Shown piece after piece: positions 9,045 to 21,129 of a stretch of DNA of 64,000 nt. Numbering within the stretch: the first letter of the stretch is position 1; every line of letters starts with the position of its first letter. Both the position numbers and the translations under genes were made by a program. The notes beneath the pieces were generated by a model. It ran no database searches, had not been told where the DNA came from, and saw nothing but the letters and a program-made list of their open reading frames with translations. The stretch is from NCBI RefSeq assembly GCF_002930645.1, contig NZ_PSNW01000005.1:186001-250000 (forward strand). The letters are read 5' to 3'. Origin of the DNA: Solimonas fluminis. Its GTDB lineage: Bacteria; Pseudomonadota; Gammaproteobacteria; Nevskiales; Nevskiaceae.

Positions 9045-9215
9045 TTACTTGACCTTCGCTTCCTTGAAGACCACGTGCTTGCGGACGATCGGGTCGTACT
9101 TCTTGAACTCGAACTTGTCCGGCGTGTTCTTACGGTTCTTCTTGGTGGTGTAGTAGTAGCCGGTGTCAGCGGTCGACACGAGCTTGATCTTCTCTACTTC
9201 CTTCTTCTTTGCCAT
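9045..9215 (-). CDS. rpmG: 50S ribosomal protein L33
   Basis: A 56-residue protein starting [24 protein letters not shown] and ending in EAKVK, the typical short bacterial L33 of the large ribosomal subunit. The [17 protein letters not shown] segment is family-specific. This gene is Cys-free: the zinc-binding Cys pairs seen in some L33 paralogues are absent. It lies 3 bases downstream of rpmB, the standard rpmBG operon, and is followed by the duplicated terminators. Confidence 0.97.
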   Translation of the reverse strand: MAKKKEVEKIKLVSTADTGYYYTTKKNRKNTPDKFEFKKYDPIVRKHVVFKEAKVK

Positions 9216-9218
9216 GGC

Positions 9219-9455
9219 TTACACCTTCTCGCCGCGGGCGCGCAGTTCGGCCACCACGGCCTCGACGCCCTTCTTGTCGATGATGCGCATGCCCTTGGAG
9301 GACACGCGGAGCGCCACGAAGCGCTTCTCGGACTCGAGCCAGAAGCGGTGCGAGTGCAGATTCGGCTCAAAACGGCGACGACGCTTGTTGTTGGCGTGCG
9401 AAACGGTGTTACCCGTCAGCGGACGCTTGCCGGTCACCTGGCAGACTTTGGACAT
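9219..9455 (-). CDS. rpmB: 50S ribosomal protein L28
   Basis: A 78-residue L28: [29 protein letters not shown] is the classical N-terminus, and the C-terminus carries the usual [13 protein letters not shown]. It is a structural protein of the 50S subunit. It is first in the rpmB-rpmG operon on the minus strand. The 275-base spacer to maeB should contain the two divergent promoters; I see no distinctive operator in it. Confidence 0.97.
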   Translation of the reverse strand: MSKVCQVTGKRPLTGNTVSHANNKRRRRFEPNLHSHRFWLESEKRFVALRVSSKGMRIIDKKGVEAVVAELRARGEKV

Positions 9456-9730
9456 GACACAAACCTTGGTCAGGAATTATCGAATTGGCATGGCTTTACG
9501 CCAGGCGCTTACAGGGCCACGGGGCCATGCAGAAGGGGCGCGATTGTGCCAGCAGCCGGCCGGCAAGGCAAGGCCCCCGGGGAGGTTCGTTCCAGCCCCT
9601 GCCGGGCAGCGTCCGCCCGGCCAAAGCCCCCGGAGGGTGGCTTCGGATACTCTATAGGGGCCCTGATCCCCCGCGCCGCCCCCGGCCCCGCCCCAAGGCC
9701 CGGCGACCGCCCCAGCGTTGACCGCGTCCC

Positions 9731-12031
<2,301 letters not shown>

Positions 12032-12041
12032 GCACCGCGTT

Positions 12042-12161
12042 CCCCTCTCCCTCCGGGAGAGGGGCAGGGGTGAGGGACACAGGTCAGGGGAATGAACTGA
12101 CGGTAGTGGTTGCTCCACGCTCGTCCCTCACCCCCTTCCCCTCTCCCGGAGGGAGAGGGGG
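12042..12161. repeat. Large intergenic inverted repeat (two hairpins)
   Basis: Segment 12042-12078 (CCCCTCTCCCTCCGGGAGAG...) is repeated in inverted orientation at 12123-12161. Each arm also folds on itself (CTCTCCCtCCGGGAGAG). It looks like a dispersed, REP-like chromosomal repeat and may also act as terminator for maeB and the convergent radC. Confidence 0.75.
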
Positions 12162-12280
12162 CTCCGATTTTCGATTCCTAAACCCTTAGGGTGATTGCAG
12201 GGCCGGCCAACTCCCGCGGCCCACTCGCGACGCTAGGATCCCCGGCGCTTTGCGCCAGGGGCCTCCACGCTGCTCGGGCT

Positions 12281-12955
12281 TCACAACCACCCCCTCTCCG
12301 CAAACGAAGCCGGCCGCCCCTCCCCGATCACGAAGTGATCCAGCACCCGGATATCCACCTGCCCCAGCACCGCCTTGAGCCGCTCGGTCAGCGCCCGGTC
12401 CGCCGCGCTGGGCTCGGACACGCCGGACGGGTGGTTGTGGGCAAAGATCACCGCCGCCGCGTTGTGCCGCAGCGCCGCCTTCAGCACCTCGCGCGGGTAG
12501 ACCGCCGCGGAATCCAGCGTGCCCAGGGCCAGCTCCTCGAAGGCCAGCACCTGGTGCTGGGCGTCCAGGAACAGCGCCCCGAAGACCTCCCGGTCCAGGT
12601 CGCGCAGGCGGGCCACCAGGTAGTCGCGGGCGCCCTCGGGGCTGCTCAGGGCCGGCCTGGCCTTCAGCTCCTCCGCCAGGTAGCGCCGGGCCATCTCCAC
12701 GCAGGCCTGCAGCTGCACGTACTTGGCATCGCCCAGGCCCCGGCCGGTGCAGAACTCCTCCCGCGAGGCCTTCAGCAGGCCGCGCAGGCCGCCGAAGCGG
12801 CCCAGAAGCTCCCGGGCCAGGTCCACGGCGCTGGTGCCGGGAACCCCCGTCCGCAGGAAGATCGCCAGCAATTCGGCGTCCGACAGGCTGGCCGCCCCCC
12901 GCGCCAGCGCCTTCTCCCGGGGGCGCTCGCCCTCCGGCCAATCCGTGATCGCCAT
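12281..12955 (-). CDS. radC: DNA repair protein RadC (JAB-domain)
   Basis: A 224-residue RadC-family protein with an N-terminal UPF0758/helix-hairpin-helix part (about 1-100) and a C-terminal JAB/MPN metalloprotease-like domain. The metal-binding motif is HNHPSG (about 173-178), with E upstream and S/D downstream. Its biochemical role is unsettled; the family is associated with DNA repair. Start ATG 12955 (MAITDWP) was chosen because it matches the canonical N-terminus. It is divergent from coaBC, the usual chromosomal neighbourhood. Confidence 0.92.
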   Translation of the reverse strand: MAITDWPEGERPREKALARGAASLSDAELLAIFLRTGVPGTSAVDLARELLGRFGGLRGLLKASREEFCTGRGLGDAKYVQLQACVEMARRYLAEELKARPALSSPEGARDYLVARLRDLDREVFGALFLDAQHQVLAFEELALGTLDSAAVYPREVLKAALRHNAAAVIFAHNHPSGVSEPSAADRALTERLKAVLGQVDIRVLDHFVIGEGRPASFAERGWL

Positions 12956-12994
12956 CCGGCGTCGCCCCCTGGTTGATGGGGATAGAATATTGCG

Positions 12995-14209
12995 ATGCAA
13001 ACGAATGAACCACGGCTCGACGGGCGCCGCATTCTCCTGGGTGTGACCGGCGGTATTGCCGCCTACAAGGCGGCCGACCTCGTGCGCCGGCTGATGGACG
13101 CCGGGGCGGAGGTGCAGGTGGCGATGACCGCCTCCGCCACCGAGTTCGTGCGCCCGCTGACCTTCCAGGCCCTGTCCGGCCGCGACGTCCGCACCGAGCT
13201 GTTCGACCCGGCCGCCGAGGCGGCCATGGGGCACATCGAACTGGCGCGCTGGCCCGATGCCATCGTCGTGGCCCCCGCCAGCGCGGATTTCCTGGCGCGC
13301 CTGGCCTCCGGCATGGCCAACGACCTGCTGACCACGCTGTGCCTGGCCACCGACCGGCCGATCCTGGTGGCGCCGGCGATGAACCGGCTGATGTGGGCCA
13401 ATCCCGCCACGCAAGCCAATATCGCGACGCTGCGCCAGCGCGGCATCCGCACCGTCGGCCCCGGCGCCGGCTTCCAGGCCTGCGGCGAGACCGGCGAAGG
13501 CCGCATGAGCGAGCCGCTGGACATCCGCGAGGCGGTCCTGCGCCTGTTCGGCGACGGCCCGCTGCGCGGCGTGAAGGCCGTGGTCACCGCCGGCCCGACG
13601 CGCGAGGCCATCGACCCGGTGCGCTTCATCACCAACCGCTCTTCCGGCAAGATGGGCTACGCGGTCGCCGCCGCCCTCGCCCGCCTGGGCGCCAGCGTCA
13701 CCCTGGTCAGCGGCCCGACGCAGCTCGCGGCGCCGGCCGGCGTGCAGCGGGCGTCCGTGGAAACCGCTGCCGAAATGCTCGCCGCCAGCCGCGAGGCGGT
13801 GGCCGGCGCACAGCTCTTCGTGGGCGCCGCCGCGGTGGCCGACTACCGCATGGACACGGTCGCCGAACAGAAGATCAAGAAATCCAGCGACGCGATGGAA
13901 CTGCGCCTGGTGAAGAACCCGGACATCCTCGCCACGCTGCGCCAGGAGAACCCGAAGCTCTTCATCGTCGGCTTCGCGGCCGAGACCGAGAAGCTGGAAG
14001 AACACGCCCGCGGCAAGCTGGAGCGCAAGCAGCTGGACCTGATCGCGGCCAACCTGGTCGGCAACGGCAAGGCCTTCGACCGGGACGACAACCAGCTCAG
14101 CGTCTACTGGAAGGGCGGCGGCCAGGAACTGGCGCCGGCCCACAAGCACGATCTCGCACGCGACCTTGCCCGGCTGATCGCCGACCGCTATACCGCCACC
14201 ACGGCCTGA
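12995..14209 (+). CDS. coaBC: Bifunctional phosphopantothenoylcysteine decarboxylase / phosphopantothenate-cysteine ligase CoaBC
   Basis: Catalyses two successive coenzyme A steps: ligation of cysteine to 4'-phosphopantothenate (CoaB) and FMN-dependent decarboxylation (CoaC). The 404-residue fusion has CoaC first, with [10 protein letters not shown], the active-site His in GHIEL, PAMN and the substrate-clamp Cys in [10 protein letters not shown]. CoaB follows (about 190-404) with [20 protein letters not shown] and KIKK. It is followed one base later by dut, as in most proteobacteria, indicating an operon. Confidence 0.96.
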   Translation: MQTNEPRLDGRRILLGVTGGIAAYKAADLVRRLMDAGAEVQVAMTASATEFVRPLTFQALSGRDVRTELFDPAAEAAMGHIELARWPDAIVVAPASADFLARLASGMANDLLTTLCLATDRPILVAPAMNRLMWANPATQANIATLRQRGIRTVGPGAGFQACGETGEGRMSEPLDIREAVLRLFGDGPLRGVKAVVTAGPTREAIDPVRFITNRSSGKMGYAVAAALARLGASVTLVSGPTQLAAPAGVQRASVETAAEMLAASREAVAGAQLFVGAAAVADYRMDTVAEQKIKKSSDAMELRLVKNPDILATLRQENPKLFIVGFAAETEKLEEHARGKLERKQLDLIAANLVGNGKAFDRDDNQLSVYWKGGGQELAPAHKHDLARDLARLIADRYTATTA

Positions 14210-14210
14210 C

Positions 14211-14666
14211 ATGCACACGATCCAGATCAAGATCCTCGACCCGCGGGTCGGGTCGGAACTTCCCTTGCCGGCCTATGCCACCGACGGCTCCGCCGGCCTG
14301 GACCTGCGCGCCGTGCTCGACGCGCCGCTGACGCTCGCCCCCGGCGACACCACGCTGCTGAAGACCGGCCTTGCGATCTACATCGCCGACCCGAACCTCG
14401 CCGCCGTGATCCTTCCGCGTTCCGGACTGGGCCACAAGCATGGCATCGTGCTCGGCAACCTCGTGGGCCTGATCGACTCCGACTACCAGGGCGAGCTGAT
14501 GGTGTCCTGCTGGAACCGCGGGCGCGACAGCTTCACGATCAACCCGGGCGAGCGCATCGCGCAGCTGGTGTTCCTGCCGGTGGTGCGCGCGAACTTCGAG
14601 ACCGTCGCCGACTTTCACGCGACGGCGCGCGGGACCGGTGGTTTCGGTAGCACTGGGAAACAGTAA
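14211..14666 (+). CDS. dut: dUTP diphosphatase Dut
   Basis: A trimeric dUTPase (151 aa) that hydrolyses dUTP to dUMP and PPi, preventing uracil incorporation into DNA. All five motifs are present: [12 protein letters not shown] (1), [10 protein letters not shown] (2), [11 protein letters not shown] (3), [10 protein letters not shown] (4) and the C-terminal GTGGFGSTG (5). It lies 1 base after coaBC and is probably co-transcribed. The spacer behind it contains an inverted repeat that may end the transcript or attenuate read-through into argB. Confidence 0.97.
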   Translation: MHTIQIKILDPRVGSELPLPAYATDGSAGLDLRAVLDAPLTLAPGDTTLLKTGLAIYIADPNLAAVILPRSGLGHKHGIVLGNLVGLIDSDYQGELMVSCWNRGRDSFTINPGERIAQLVFLPVVRANFETVADFHATARGTGGFGSTGKQ

Positions 14667-14677
14667 AGCAGTGCCGA

Positions 14678-14738
14678 GTGCTGAGGACTGAGTGCTGAGT
14701 AAAAGCACCGCCCCCACTTGGCACTTAGTCCTCAGCAC
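14678..14738. repeat. 23-bp imperfect inverted repeat between dut and argB
   Basis: The left arm 14678-14700 (gtgctgaggactgagtgctg...) pairs with 14716-14738 over about 20 of 23 positions, around a 15-base loop. Extra direct repeats of the CTTAGCACT type continue to about 14754. It could be a terminator or a mobile repeat; there is no U-tract. Confidence 0.7.
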
Positions 14739-14755
14739 TTAGCACTTAGCACTGA

Positions 14756-15631
<876 letters not shown>

Positions 15632-15643
15632 AAGGACGTCGCG

Positions 15644-15665
15644 GCCGGAGGTTTACTCCTCCGGC
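15644..15665. terminator. Hairpin between argB and the convergent DUF4124 gene
   Basis: An 8-bp perfect stem GCCGGAGG/CCTCCGGC has a 6-base loop, followed on the + strand by TTCTTGTCCTT. It overlaps the stop region of the minus-strand gene. Confidence 0.55.
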
Positions 15666-16501
15666 TTCTTGTCCTTCTTGGCGTCCTTGTTCTTCTTGTC
15701 CTTCTTGGCGTCCTTCTTCTTGTCCTTCTTCTTGTCCTGGTCGGTCTTCTTCTTCGGAGCGGCCGGGAGCGGTTTCTCGATGACCGCTGCCAGCACCGGC
15801 GATCCCGGCTTGGGGCACTCGCCGGCGTAGGCGGCGGCGCCCATCTTCAGCTCCTGGTAACGCTGGATGTCGCGCAGGAAGTCGCTGCAGACGCTTTCGC
15901 GATCCTTCTGCATCTGGGCGATCGCCGCCCGGTTGTCGCGCAGGGCTTTCTCCACATCGCGCAACTGCTTCTGCTGCTCCGCCGCCGGGCGGCCCTTCTT
16001 GAGCATGCCGTCGATGCGCTTCTGCAAGTCCGCCTTCGATGCCTCGGAGCCCTCGATCGACTGGTTGGCCAGGTTCACGCGTCCGTCCAGCGTCGCCAGG
16101 CGCTCGTTGCGCGCCCGTTCCAGATCCTTGACGCTGGAGTAGCTGTCGGTGAGGAACTTGTCGTAGGCCGCCTGCTTTTCAGCCTTGACCTTGGCCGCCG
16201 CAGCTTCCGCCGCCGCCTTTTCCTCGGCCGCGATTTCCTCGGCCGTCTTCTCCCTGGACCGCGTATTCACCACGCGCCCCTGCCGATCCACGGTTTCCAG
16301 TTCCTTGCTGGCATACTCGGGCGGCACACGGTCGCCGCAGGCACGATTGCCCTGATCGTCGGTCCAGCACTGGATCTTGCCGTAAGTCCCTGACTTGGCC
16401 TGCGCCTTCGCAGGCTTCGTCGGCTCGGTAGCAGACTGTACCGGCAGGGACAGCGCCGCCAGCAGGGCGGCCGCCAGCAGGGGGGCAGTCGTCTTGATCA
16501 T
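15653..16501 (-). CDS. Exported DUF4124-domain protein
   Basis: A 282-residue protein of unknown function. The signal peptide (about 1-23, LLAAALLAALSLPVQSA) is followed by a DUF4124 module containing KIQCWTDDQGNRACGDRVP (two Cys, probably disulfide-bonded). After it come a long Glu/Ala/Lys-rich predicted coiled coil (about 85-215) and a C-terminal tail made almost entirely of KKDKK-type repeats (about 250-282). DUF4124 occurs in periplasmic or envelope proteins. The strongly basic tail could bind wall polymers, nucleic acid or other anions (inference). It is 39 bases upstream of the pyrE stop region and may be transcribed with pyrE. Confidence 0.8.
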   Translation of the reverse strand: MIKTTAPLLAAALLAALSLPVQSATEPTKPAKAQAKSGTYGKIQCWTDDQGNRACGDRVPPEYASKELETVDRQGRVVNTRSREKTAEEIAAEEKAAAEAAAAKVKAEKQAAYDKFLTDSYSSVKDLERARNERLATLDGRVNLANQSIEGSEASKADLQKRIDGMLKKGRPAAEQQKQLRDVEKALRDNRAAIAQMQKDRESVCSDFLRDIQRYQELKMGAAAYAGECPKPGSPVLAAVIEKPLPAAPKKKTDQDKKKDKKKDAKKDKKNKDAKKDKKPEE

Positions 16502-16540
16502 CGACGTATCCTCTCCATCTCAACAGCCTTCGAGTTTACG

Positions 16541-17179
16541 CTAAACCCCGTACTGCGCCTGATACGCCCGAATGGCGTCGATGGTGGCCGGATCGGCGGC
16601 GCCCTGGCTCAGGTAGTCCAGCAGGCTGCGGACATTGACCAGCGGCAGCACGCGGATGCCGGAATCCCGTTCCATCTCCTGCACGGCGGACGCGCCGCTG
16701 GGGCCCTTCTCCTGGCGGTCCAGGGCGATCACCGCGGCCACCGGCTCGGCGCCGGCGGCGCGCAGCAGGCGCACCGCCTCGCGCAGGGCGGTACCGGCGG
16801 TCAGCACATCGTCCACGATCACCACGCGGCCCTTGGGGGCGGCGCCGACCAGGGTGCCGCCCTCGCCGTGGTCCTTGGCTTCCTTGCGGTTGTAGGCGTA
16901 GGGAACGTCCCGGCCCTGCTCGGCCAGGGCCAGGGCCACCGCCGTGACCAGGGGGATGCCCTTGTAGGCCGGGCCGAACAGCATGTCGTAGCCGATGCCG
17001 GCCTGCTGCAGGGCCTGGGCATAGGCCTTGCCCAACTCGCGCATGGCGCCGCCGCTGGAAATCTTGCCCAGGTTGAAGAAATAGGGGCTGGTGCGGCCGG
17101 ACTTCAAGGTGAAGGAACCGAACTTGAGCACCTCGTGTTCGAGGGCCAGCTTGAGGAAGGCGGACTGGTAGGCGTGCAT
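16541..17179 (-). CDS. pyrE: Orotate phosphoribosyltransferase PyrE
   Basis: Transfers the phosphoribosyl group from PRPP to orotate, giving OMP in pyrimidine synthesis. The PRPP-binding motif is VVIVDDVLTAGTA (about 119-131), and the catalytic-loop segment RKEAKDHGEGG is intact. I choose ATG 17179 (MHAYQSAFLK) because it aligns with the N-terminus of E. coli PyrE and gives 212 aa, the normal length. A GTG 11 codons upstream (17212) is the alternative. It is divergent from xth with a very short spacer. Confidence 0.95.
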   Translation of the reverse strand: MHAYQSAFLKLALEHEVLKFGSFTLKSGRTSPYFFNLGKISSGGAMRELGKAYAQALQQAGIGYDMLFGPAYKGIPLVTAVALALAEQGRDVPYAYNRKEAKDHGEGGTLVGAAPKGRVVIVDDVLTAGTALREAVRLLRAAGAEPVAAVIALDRQEKGPSGASAVQEMERDSGIRVLPLVNVRSLLDYLSQGAADPATIDAIRAYQAQYGV

Positions 17180-17253
17180 GGATTTCAGGATTTCGGCGTG
17201 AGGCGTGCTCACCGGATAACATGCGCATTATCGCCCAAGAACGAAGCCCACCG

Positions 17254-18027
17254 ATGCGCGTCATCTCCCTGAATGCCAACGGCCTGCGCTCGGCCGCCCG
17301 CAAGAACCTGTTCGACTGGCTACCGAAGCAGAAGGCCGACATCCTTTGCGTGCAGGAGACCAAGGCCCAGCCGGACGACCTGGCCGACCCGCTGTTCCAC
17401 CCGGAGGGCTGGCACGTACAGTTCAACAGCGCCCTGCGCAAGGGCTACTCCGGGGTCGCGATCTACTCGCGCCGCAAGCCGGACGCCGTGCTGAGCACGC
17501 TCGGCAACGAGGAATTCGACGCCGAGGGACGGTATCTGGAAATGCGCTTCGGCGACCTGTCCGTGGTGTCCCTGTACCTGCCCTCCGGCTCGGCCGGCCC
17601 GGAGCGCCAGGCCAGCAAGGACCGCTTCCTGGAATTCTTCCTGCCCCGCATGCGCGAGTGGATGGGCAGCGGCCGCCAGTACATCGTCTGCGGCGACTGG
17701 AATATCGCCCACCGCAACATCGACCTGAAGAACTGGCGCTCCAACCAGAAGAACTCGGGCTTCCTGCCGCACGAGCGCGAATGGCTGGACCTGGTGCTGG
17801 GCGCCGTGGGCTGGGTCGATGCCTACCGCACGCTGTACCCGGAACAGGAGGGCGAGGCCTACACCTGGTGGAGCAACCGCGGCCAGGCCTGGGCCAACAA
17901 CGTGGGGTGGCGCATCGACTACCAGATCGTCACGCCGGGCCTGAAGGACAAGCTGAAGAAGGGCAGCGTCTACAAGGCCGAGCGCTTCTCCGACCACGCC
18001 CCGCTGACGCTCGACTATGGCCTCTGA
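17254..18027 (+). CDS. xth: Exodeoxyribonuclease III
   Basis: An AP endonuclease and 3'-5' exonuclease of base-excision repair (257 aa). The EEP-family active site is complete: LNANGLRS at the N-terminus, QETK (Glu about 35), GDWNIAHRNID (Asp/Asn) and the terminal FSDHAPL (Asp-His). ATG 17254 (MRVISLNANG) is preferred over ATG 17221, since family members start within two or three residues of this strand. It overlaps the following transporter gene by 11 bases, indicating translational coupling. Confidence 0.93.
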   Translation: MRVISLNANGLRSAARKNLFDWLPKQKADILCVQETKAQPDDLADPLFHPEGWHVQFNSALRKGYSGVAIYSRRKPDAVLSTLGNEEFDAEGRYLEMRFGDLSVVSLYLPSGSAGPERQASKDRFLEFFLPRMREWMGSGRQYIVCGDWNIAHRNIDLKNWRSNQKNSGFLPHEREWLDLVLGAVGWVDAYRTLYPEQEGEAYTWWSNRGQAWANNVGWRIDYQIVTPGLKDKLKKGSVYKAERFSDHAPLTLDYGL

Positions 18028-19369
18028 AGCGGCCGCCCCCCGCGGCTGGCTCGACTCCCTGCGCATGTACGGCCACCCCCGGGTGGCCAGCATGCTGTTC
18101 CTGGGCTTCTCCGCCGGCCTGCCCTTCCTGCTGGTGTTCTCCACGCTCTCGGCCTGGCTGGCGCAGGCCGGCATCGAGCGCGCCACCATCGGCATGCTGA
18201 GTTGGGTGGGCATCACCTACTCCATCAAGTTCTTCTGGGCACCGGTGGTGGACCGCCTGCCGCTGCCGGGGCTCACGCGCCTGCTCGGACGCCGGCGCAG
18301 CTGGATGCTGCTGGCGCAGATCGGCCTGGCCTGCGGCCTTGCCGGCCTGGCGCTGCACGACCCGGCGACGCAGCTGCGCACGATGATCGGCTGCGCCCTG
18401 CTGGTGGCCTTCTCCTCGGCCACGCAGGACATCGCGATCGACGCCTGGCGGATCGAGGCCGCCGAGCAGGCCATGCAGGGCAACATGTCCGCCGCCTACC
18501 AGCTGGGCTACCGCATCGCCCTGATCGTGGCCGGCGCCGGGGCGCTGTACCTCGCCGCCGAGCAGAGCTGGCACACGGCCTACCTGACGATGGCCGCGCT
18601 GGTCGGCGTGGGCCTGCTGACCACGCTGCTGATCGCCGAACCCGAGCAGAAGATCAGCCGCGATACGCTGCTGCAGGAAGAGCGCGTCACGCGCTTCATC
18701 GAGCAGCGCCGGCACTGGCCGGAAGGGCTGCGCCATGCCGGCGCCTGGTTCGTGGGCGCGGTGGTCTGTCCCTTCATCGATTTCTTCGAGCGCAACGGCC
18801 TGAAGCTGGGCGCCCTGATCCTGTGCTTCGTCGGCCTGTTCCGCCTCACCGACATCACCATGGGCGTGATGGCCAACCCCTTCTATCTCAGCCTGGGCTA
18901 CACGCTGAAGCAGATCGCCGCCATCGCCAAGGGCTATGGCGTGGTGATGTCGATCCTCGGCGCCTTCCTCGGCGGCCTCGCCGTCGCCCGCTGGGGCGCG
19001 CTGCGGGCACTGGTGATCGGTGGCGTGGCGGTGATCCTGAGCAACCTCTGCTTCGCCGCGCTGGCGATCCACGGAGCGCCGAGCCTGGAAGGCCTGGCGC
19101 TGGTGATCAGCGCCGACAATCTCGCCGCCGGCCTGGCGGGCTCCGCCTTCATCGCCTACCTGTCGGGTCTCACGAACACCGCCTACACCGCGACGCAGTA
19201 CGCACTGTTCAGCTCGCTGTTCACGCTGCCGGGCAAGCTGCTGGGCGGCGCCTCGGGCTGGGTGGTGGACCAGGTGGGCTTCGTCGGCTTCTTCCTCTAT
19301 ACCTCGGCGCTGGGCCTGCCGGCGCTGTGGATCCTGCTGCAGCTCAACCGGCGGCTGCAGCGGGCCTAG
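18017..19369 (+). CDS. ampG: AmpG-family MFS transporter (muropeptide permease-like)
   Basis: A 450-residue major-facilitator protein of the AmpG group with about 12 hydrophobic segments. Family signatures include GFSAGLPFLLVFSTLSAWL, IKFFWAPVVDR and SSATQDIAIDAWRIE. In other bacteria AmpG imports GlcNAc-anhydroMurNAc peptides for wall recycling and so influences AmpC induction. The start overlaps the xth stop. Orthology to AmpG is inferred from these motifs. Its 3' end overlaps the convergent acetyltransferase by 4 bases. Confidence 0.85.
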   Translation: MASEAAAPRGWLDSLRMYGHPRVASMLFLGFSAGLPFLLVFSTLSAWLAQAGIERATIGMLSWVGITYSIKFFWAPVVDRLPLPGLTRLLGRRRSWMLLAQIGLACGLAGLALHDPATQLRTMIGCALLVAFSSATQDIAIDAWRIEAAEQAMQGNMSAAYQLGYRIALIVAGAGALYLAAEQSWHTAYLTMAALVGVGLLTTLLIAEPEQKISRDTLLQEERVTRFIEQRRHWPEGLRHAGAWFVGAVVCPFIDFFERNGLKLGALILCFVGLFRLTDITMGVMANPFYLSLGYTLKQIAAIAKGYGVVMSILGAFLGGLAVARWGALRALVIGGVAVILSNLCFAALAIHGAPSLEGLALVISADNLAAGLAGSAFIAYLSGLTNTAYTATQYALFSSLFTLPGKLLGGASGWVVDQVGFVGFFLYTSALGLPALWILLQLNRRLQRA

Positions 19370-20037
19370 GCCTTCTGCCCGGCCAGCGGCAGCACGAAGT
19401 CTTCCACCGGCATCGGCTCCGCGCGGTGCAGGCGGCGGAACACGTCGGCGAAGCGCATGCCCAGCGGATTGGCGGAGGGCACGCTGACGGCACGCTGGTA
19501 GACCGGCAGGGACAGCCGCTCGATGTGGTGGGCCGACCCCTCCTGCCGGGCCCCCAGGGCATGCAGCAGGCGGATGAAGCGCTGGTTGTCGGCATGCACG
19601 TCGTAGTAGAAGCGCTTGATCCCGTAGAGACGGGCGGTGAGGTGCAGGCAGGCGTGCAGGACCTGCCCGGCGCCCTGGCGGCGGTAGGGCTCGCCGATGG
19701 CGATGGCCACGTCGGCCGCGGCCGGCTCGCCGGGGATCACGGCAAAGCGGGCCACGCCGATGCCCGGCTCCTCGGGCTTGTCGAGGTTGAGCGCCCCCCA
19801 GATCACCTGGGTCTTCTGGTCCGGCAGCATCAGCTGGCCGAACTCCTCGTCGCTGAGCTGCTCGAAGCCTGCCACCGTCCGGCGGCGATGCGGCAATCTC
19901 AGCAGGGATTCCATGCCGGCCCGCAGGCGCGGCAGATCCTCCGGGTAGACCGGGCGGATCAGCGCCGGGGTGCCGTCGTCCAGCAGGTACTTGAACGCCG
20001 TAGGTAGTGGCGGTGATGTGAAGCTGTCGATCAGCAT
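19366..20037 (-). CDS. GNAT-family N-acetyltransferase (paralogue 1)
   Basis: A 223-residue protein with the GNAT acetyl-CoA fold. VARFAVIPGEPAAADVAIAIGEPYRRQGAGQVLHA contains the A-motif Q/RxxGxG/A signature (RRQGAG) near residue 115-120. A Cys/Tyr-containing C-terminal half follows. The substrate is unknown. It closely resembles the next gene in layout (N-terminal LDDG, ALNL..PEEPGIGVAR, SVPSANPLG), so the pair arose by tandem duplication. A 143-base spacer separates the two. Confidence 0.8.
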   Translation of the reverse strand: MLIDSFTSPPLPTAFKYLLDDGTPALIRPVYPEDLPRLRAGMESLLRLPHRRRTVAGFEQLSDEEFGQLMLPDQKTQVIWGALNLDKPEEPGIGVARFAVIPGEPAAADVAIAIGEPYRRQGAGQVLHACLHLTARLYGIKRFYYDVHADNQRFIRLLHALGARQEGSAHHIERLSLPVYQRAVSVPSANPLGMRFADVFRRLHRAEPMPVEDFVLPLAGQKA

Positions 20038-20180
20038 GATTCCCCCGAACGGTGCTCAGCCTACCTGCCGTTGCCCGCACGCACCAGAAACGCGCGCGAC
20101 AACAATCCGGCGACCGCGATGATCACCCACGGACGTTGCAAGAAACGGACCGAGCAAGAAGCCTGCCGCCGGACGGCGGC

Positions 20181-20819
20181 TCAGGGGGAAGCCGGCGTGA
20201 CGCTCCGCAGCCGGCGGAAGGTGGCGGCAAAGCGCCGGCCGATCTCGTTGCCGTCCGGCACGTCCCAGGCGCGGCTGTAGACCGGCAGGCGCAGCCGGTC
20301 GATGTTGTCGGCGCGGCCGGCGTGCTCTGCGCCCATCAGTTTCAGGTGCTTGATGATGCGCTCGTTGTCGGAGAGCACGTCGTAGTAGAAGGTACGGATG
20401 CCGGCACGGTGCGCGCAGAGGTGCAGGCAGGCCTGCAGCACGAAGCCGGTGCCGCGCCCCTGGTACTCGTCGGCGATGACGATGGCCACGTCCGCCGCCT
20501 GCGGATCGTCGGCCAGGCGCACGTAGCGCGCCACGCCGATGCCGGGCTCGTCCGGCCTCTCCAGGTTCAGCGCACCCCAGGCGACGTGGTCGGCATCGTC
20601 GGTGGATGTGAAGGCCGCCAGCTGCTCCTCGCTGAGTTCGTCGACGTGATCCAGGAAGCGCCGGCGCCGCGCCAGCTTCGACAGGCCGCGGAAGCCCTCC
20701 TGCAGTCGCGGCGCATCCTCGCGGCGGATCGGCCGCAGCAGCACGCGCAGGCCGTCGTCCAGCGGATACTCGAAGGCCGGCGGCAGCGTGGGCGGGAAGA
20801 AGCCGGAAAGCACGCCCAT
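20181..20819 (-). CDS. GNAT-family N-acetyltransferase (paralogue 2)
   Basis: A 212-residue GNAT protein. The acetyl-CoA-binding segment is DVAIVIADEYQGRGTGFVLQA (QGRGTG). It shares with its neighbour ALNLERPDEPGIGVAR, FYYDVLSDNERIIKHLKLMGA and the C-terminal DRLRLPVYSRAW...GRRFAATFRRL. No substrate can be assigned. It is 10 bases downstream of the small DUF6763-like gene, so the two are likely co-transcribed. Confidence 0.8.
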   Translation of the reverse strand: MGVLSGFFPPTLPPAFEYPLDDGLRVLLRPIRREDAPRLQEGFRGLSKLARRRRFLDHVDELSEEQLAAFTSTDDADHVAWGALNLERPDEPGIGVARYVRLADDPQAADVAIVIADEYQGRGTGFVLQACLHLCAHRAGIRTFYYDVLSDNERIIKHLKLMGAEHAGRADNIDRLRLPVYSRAWDVPDGNEIGRRFAATFRRLRSVTPASP

Positions 20820-20829
20820 CGCGCCCCCC

Positions 20830-21129
20830 CTACAGGTTCATCTGGTCGATGAAGTCCGCCGGGTTGTCCCAGCGTCCGGGGGAAAGGCTGTCGTCGTTGA
20901 GGCCGTAGTCGTCACGCCCGATGTCCAGCGCGCCGGAATAATCCTCGGGCGGGGCGCAGGGCCGGGCGGCCAGTTCCATCCAGGCGTCGAAGTCGACTTC
21001 CTCCAGCGTGCCGTCGAAGTGCTGCACCAGCACCACCTCGGCCGCGGCATCGAGGCCGACGATTTCGAACGGTTCGCCGTCGGTCTGGAACCACTGGCCG
21101 ACGGACATCTCTCGCAACCACTCCGCCAT
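20830..21129 (-). CDS. Small conserved protein, DUF6763-like
   Basis: A 99-residue acidic cytoplasmic protein beginning MAEWLREMSVGQWFQTDGEPFEIVG. The first half looks like a small beta-barrel (GQWFQTDGEPFEIVGLD...VLVQHFDGTLEEVDFDAWMEL). The second half is acidic, Asp/Tyr-rich and probably flexible. The start at 21129 is fixed by AGGAGG six bases upstream. It resembles a gammaproteobacterial family of unknown function that I recall as DUF6763; that family name is from memory. Confidence 0.7.
   Translation of the reverse strand: MAEWLREMSVGQWFQTDGEPFEIVGLDAAAEVVLVQHFDGTLEEVDFDAWMELAARPCAPPEDYSGALDIGRDDYGLNDDSLSPGRWDNPADFIDQMNL

Noticed and set aside
17930-20080. A 716-codon minus-strand frame across ampG and the GNAT gene
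   Set aside because: It overlaps two well-supported genes in a different frame. The peptide is low-complexity Arg/Gly/Ala/Gln.
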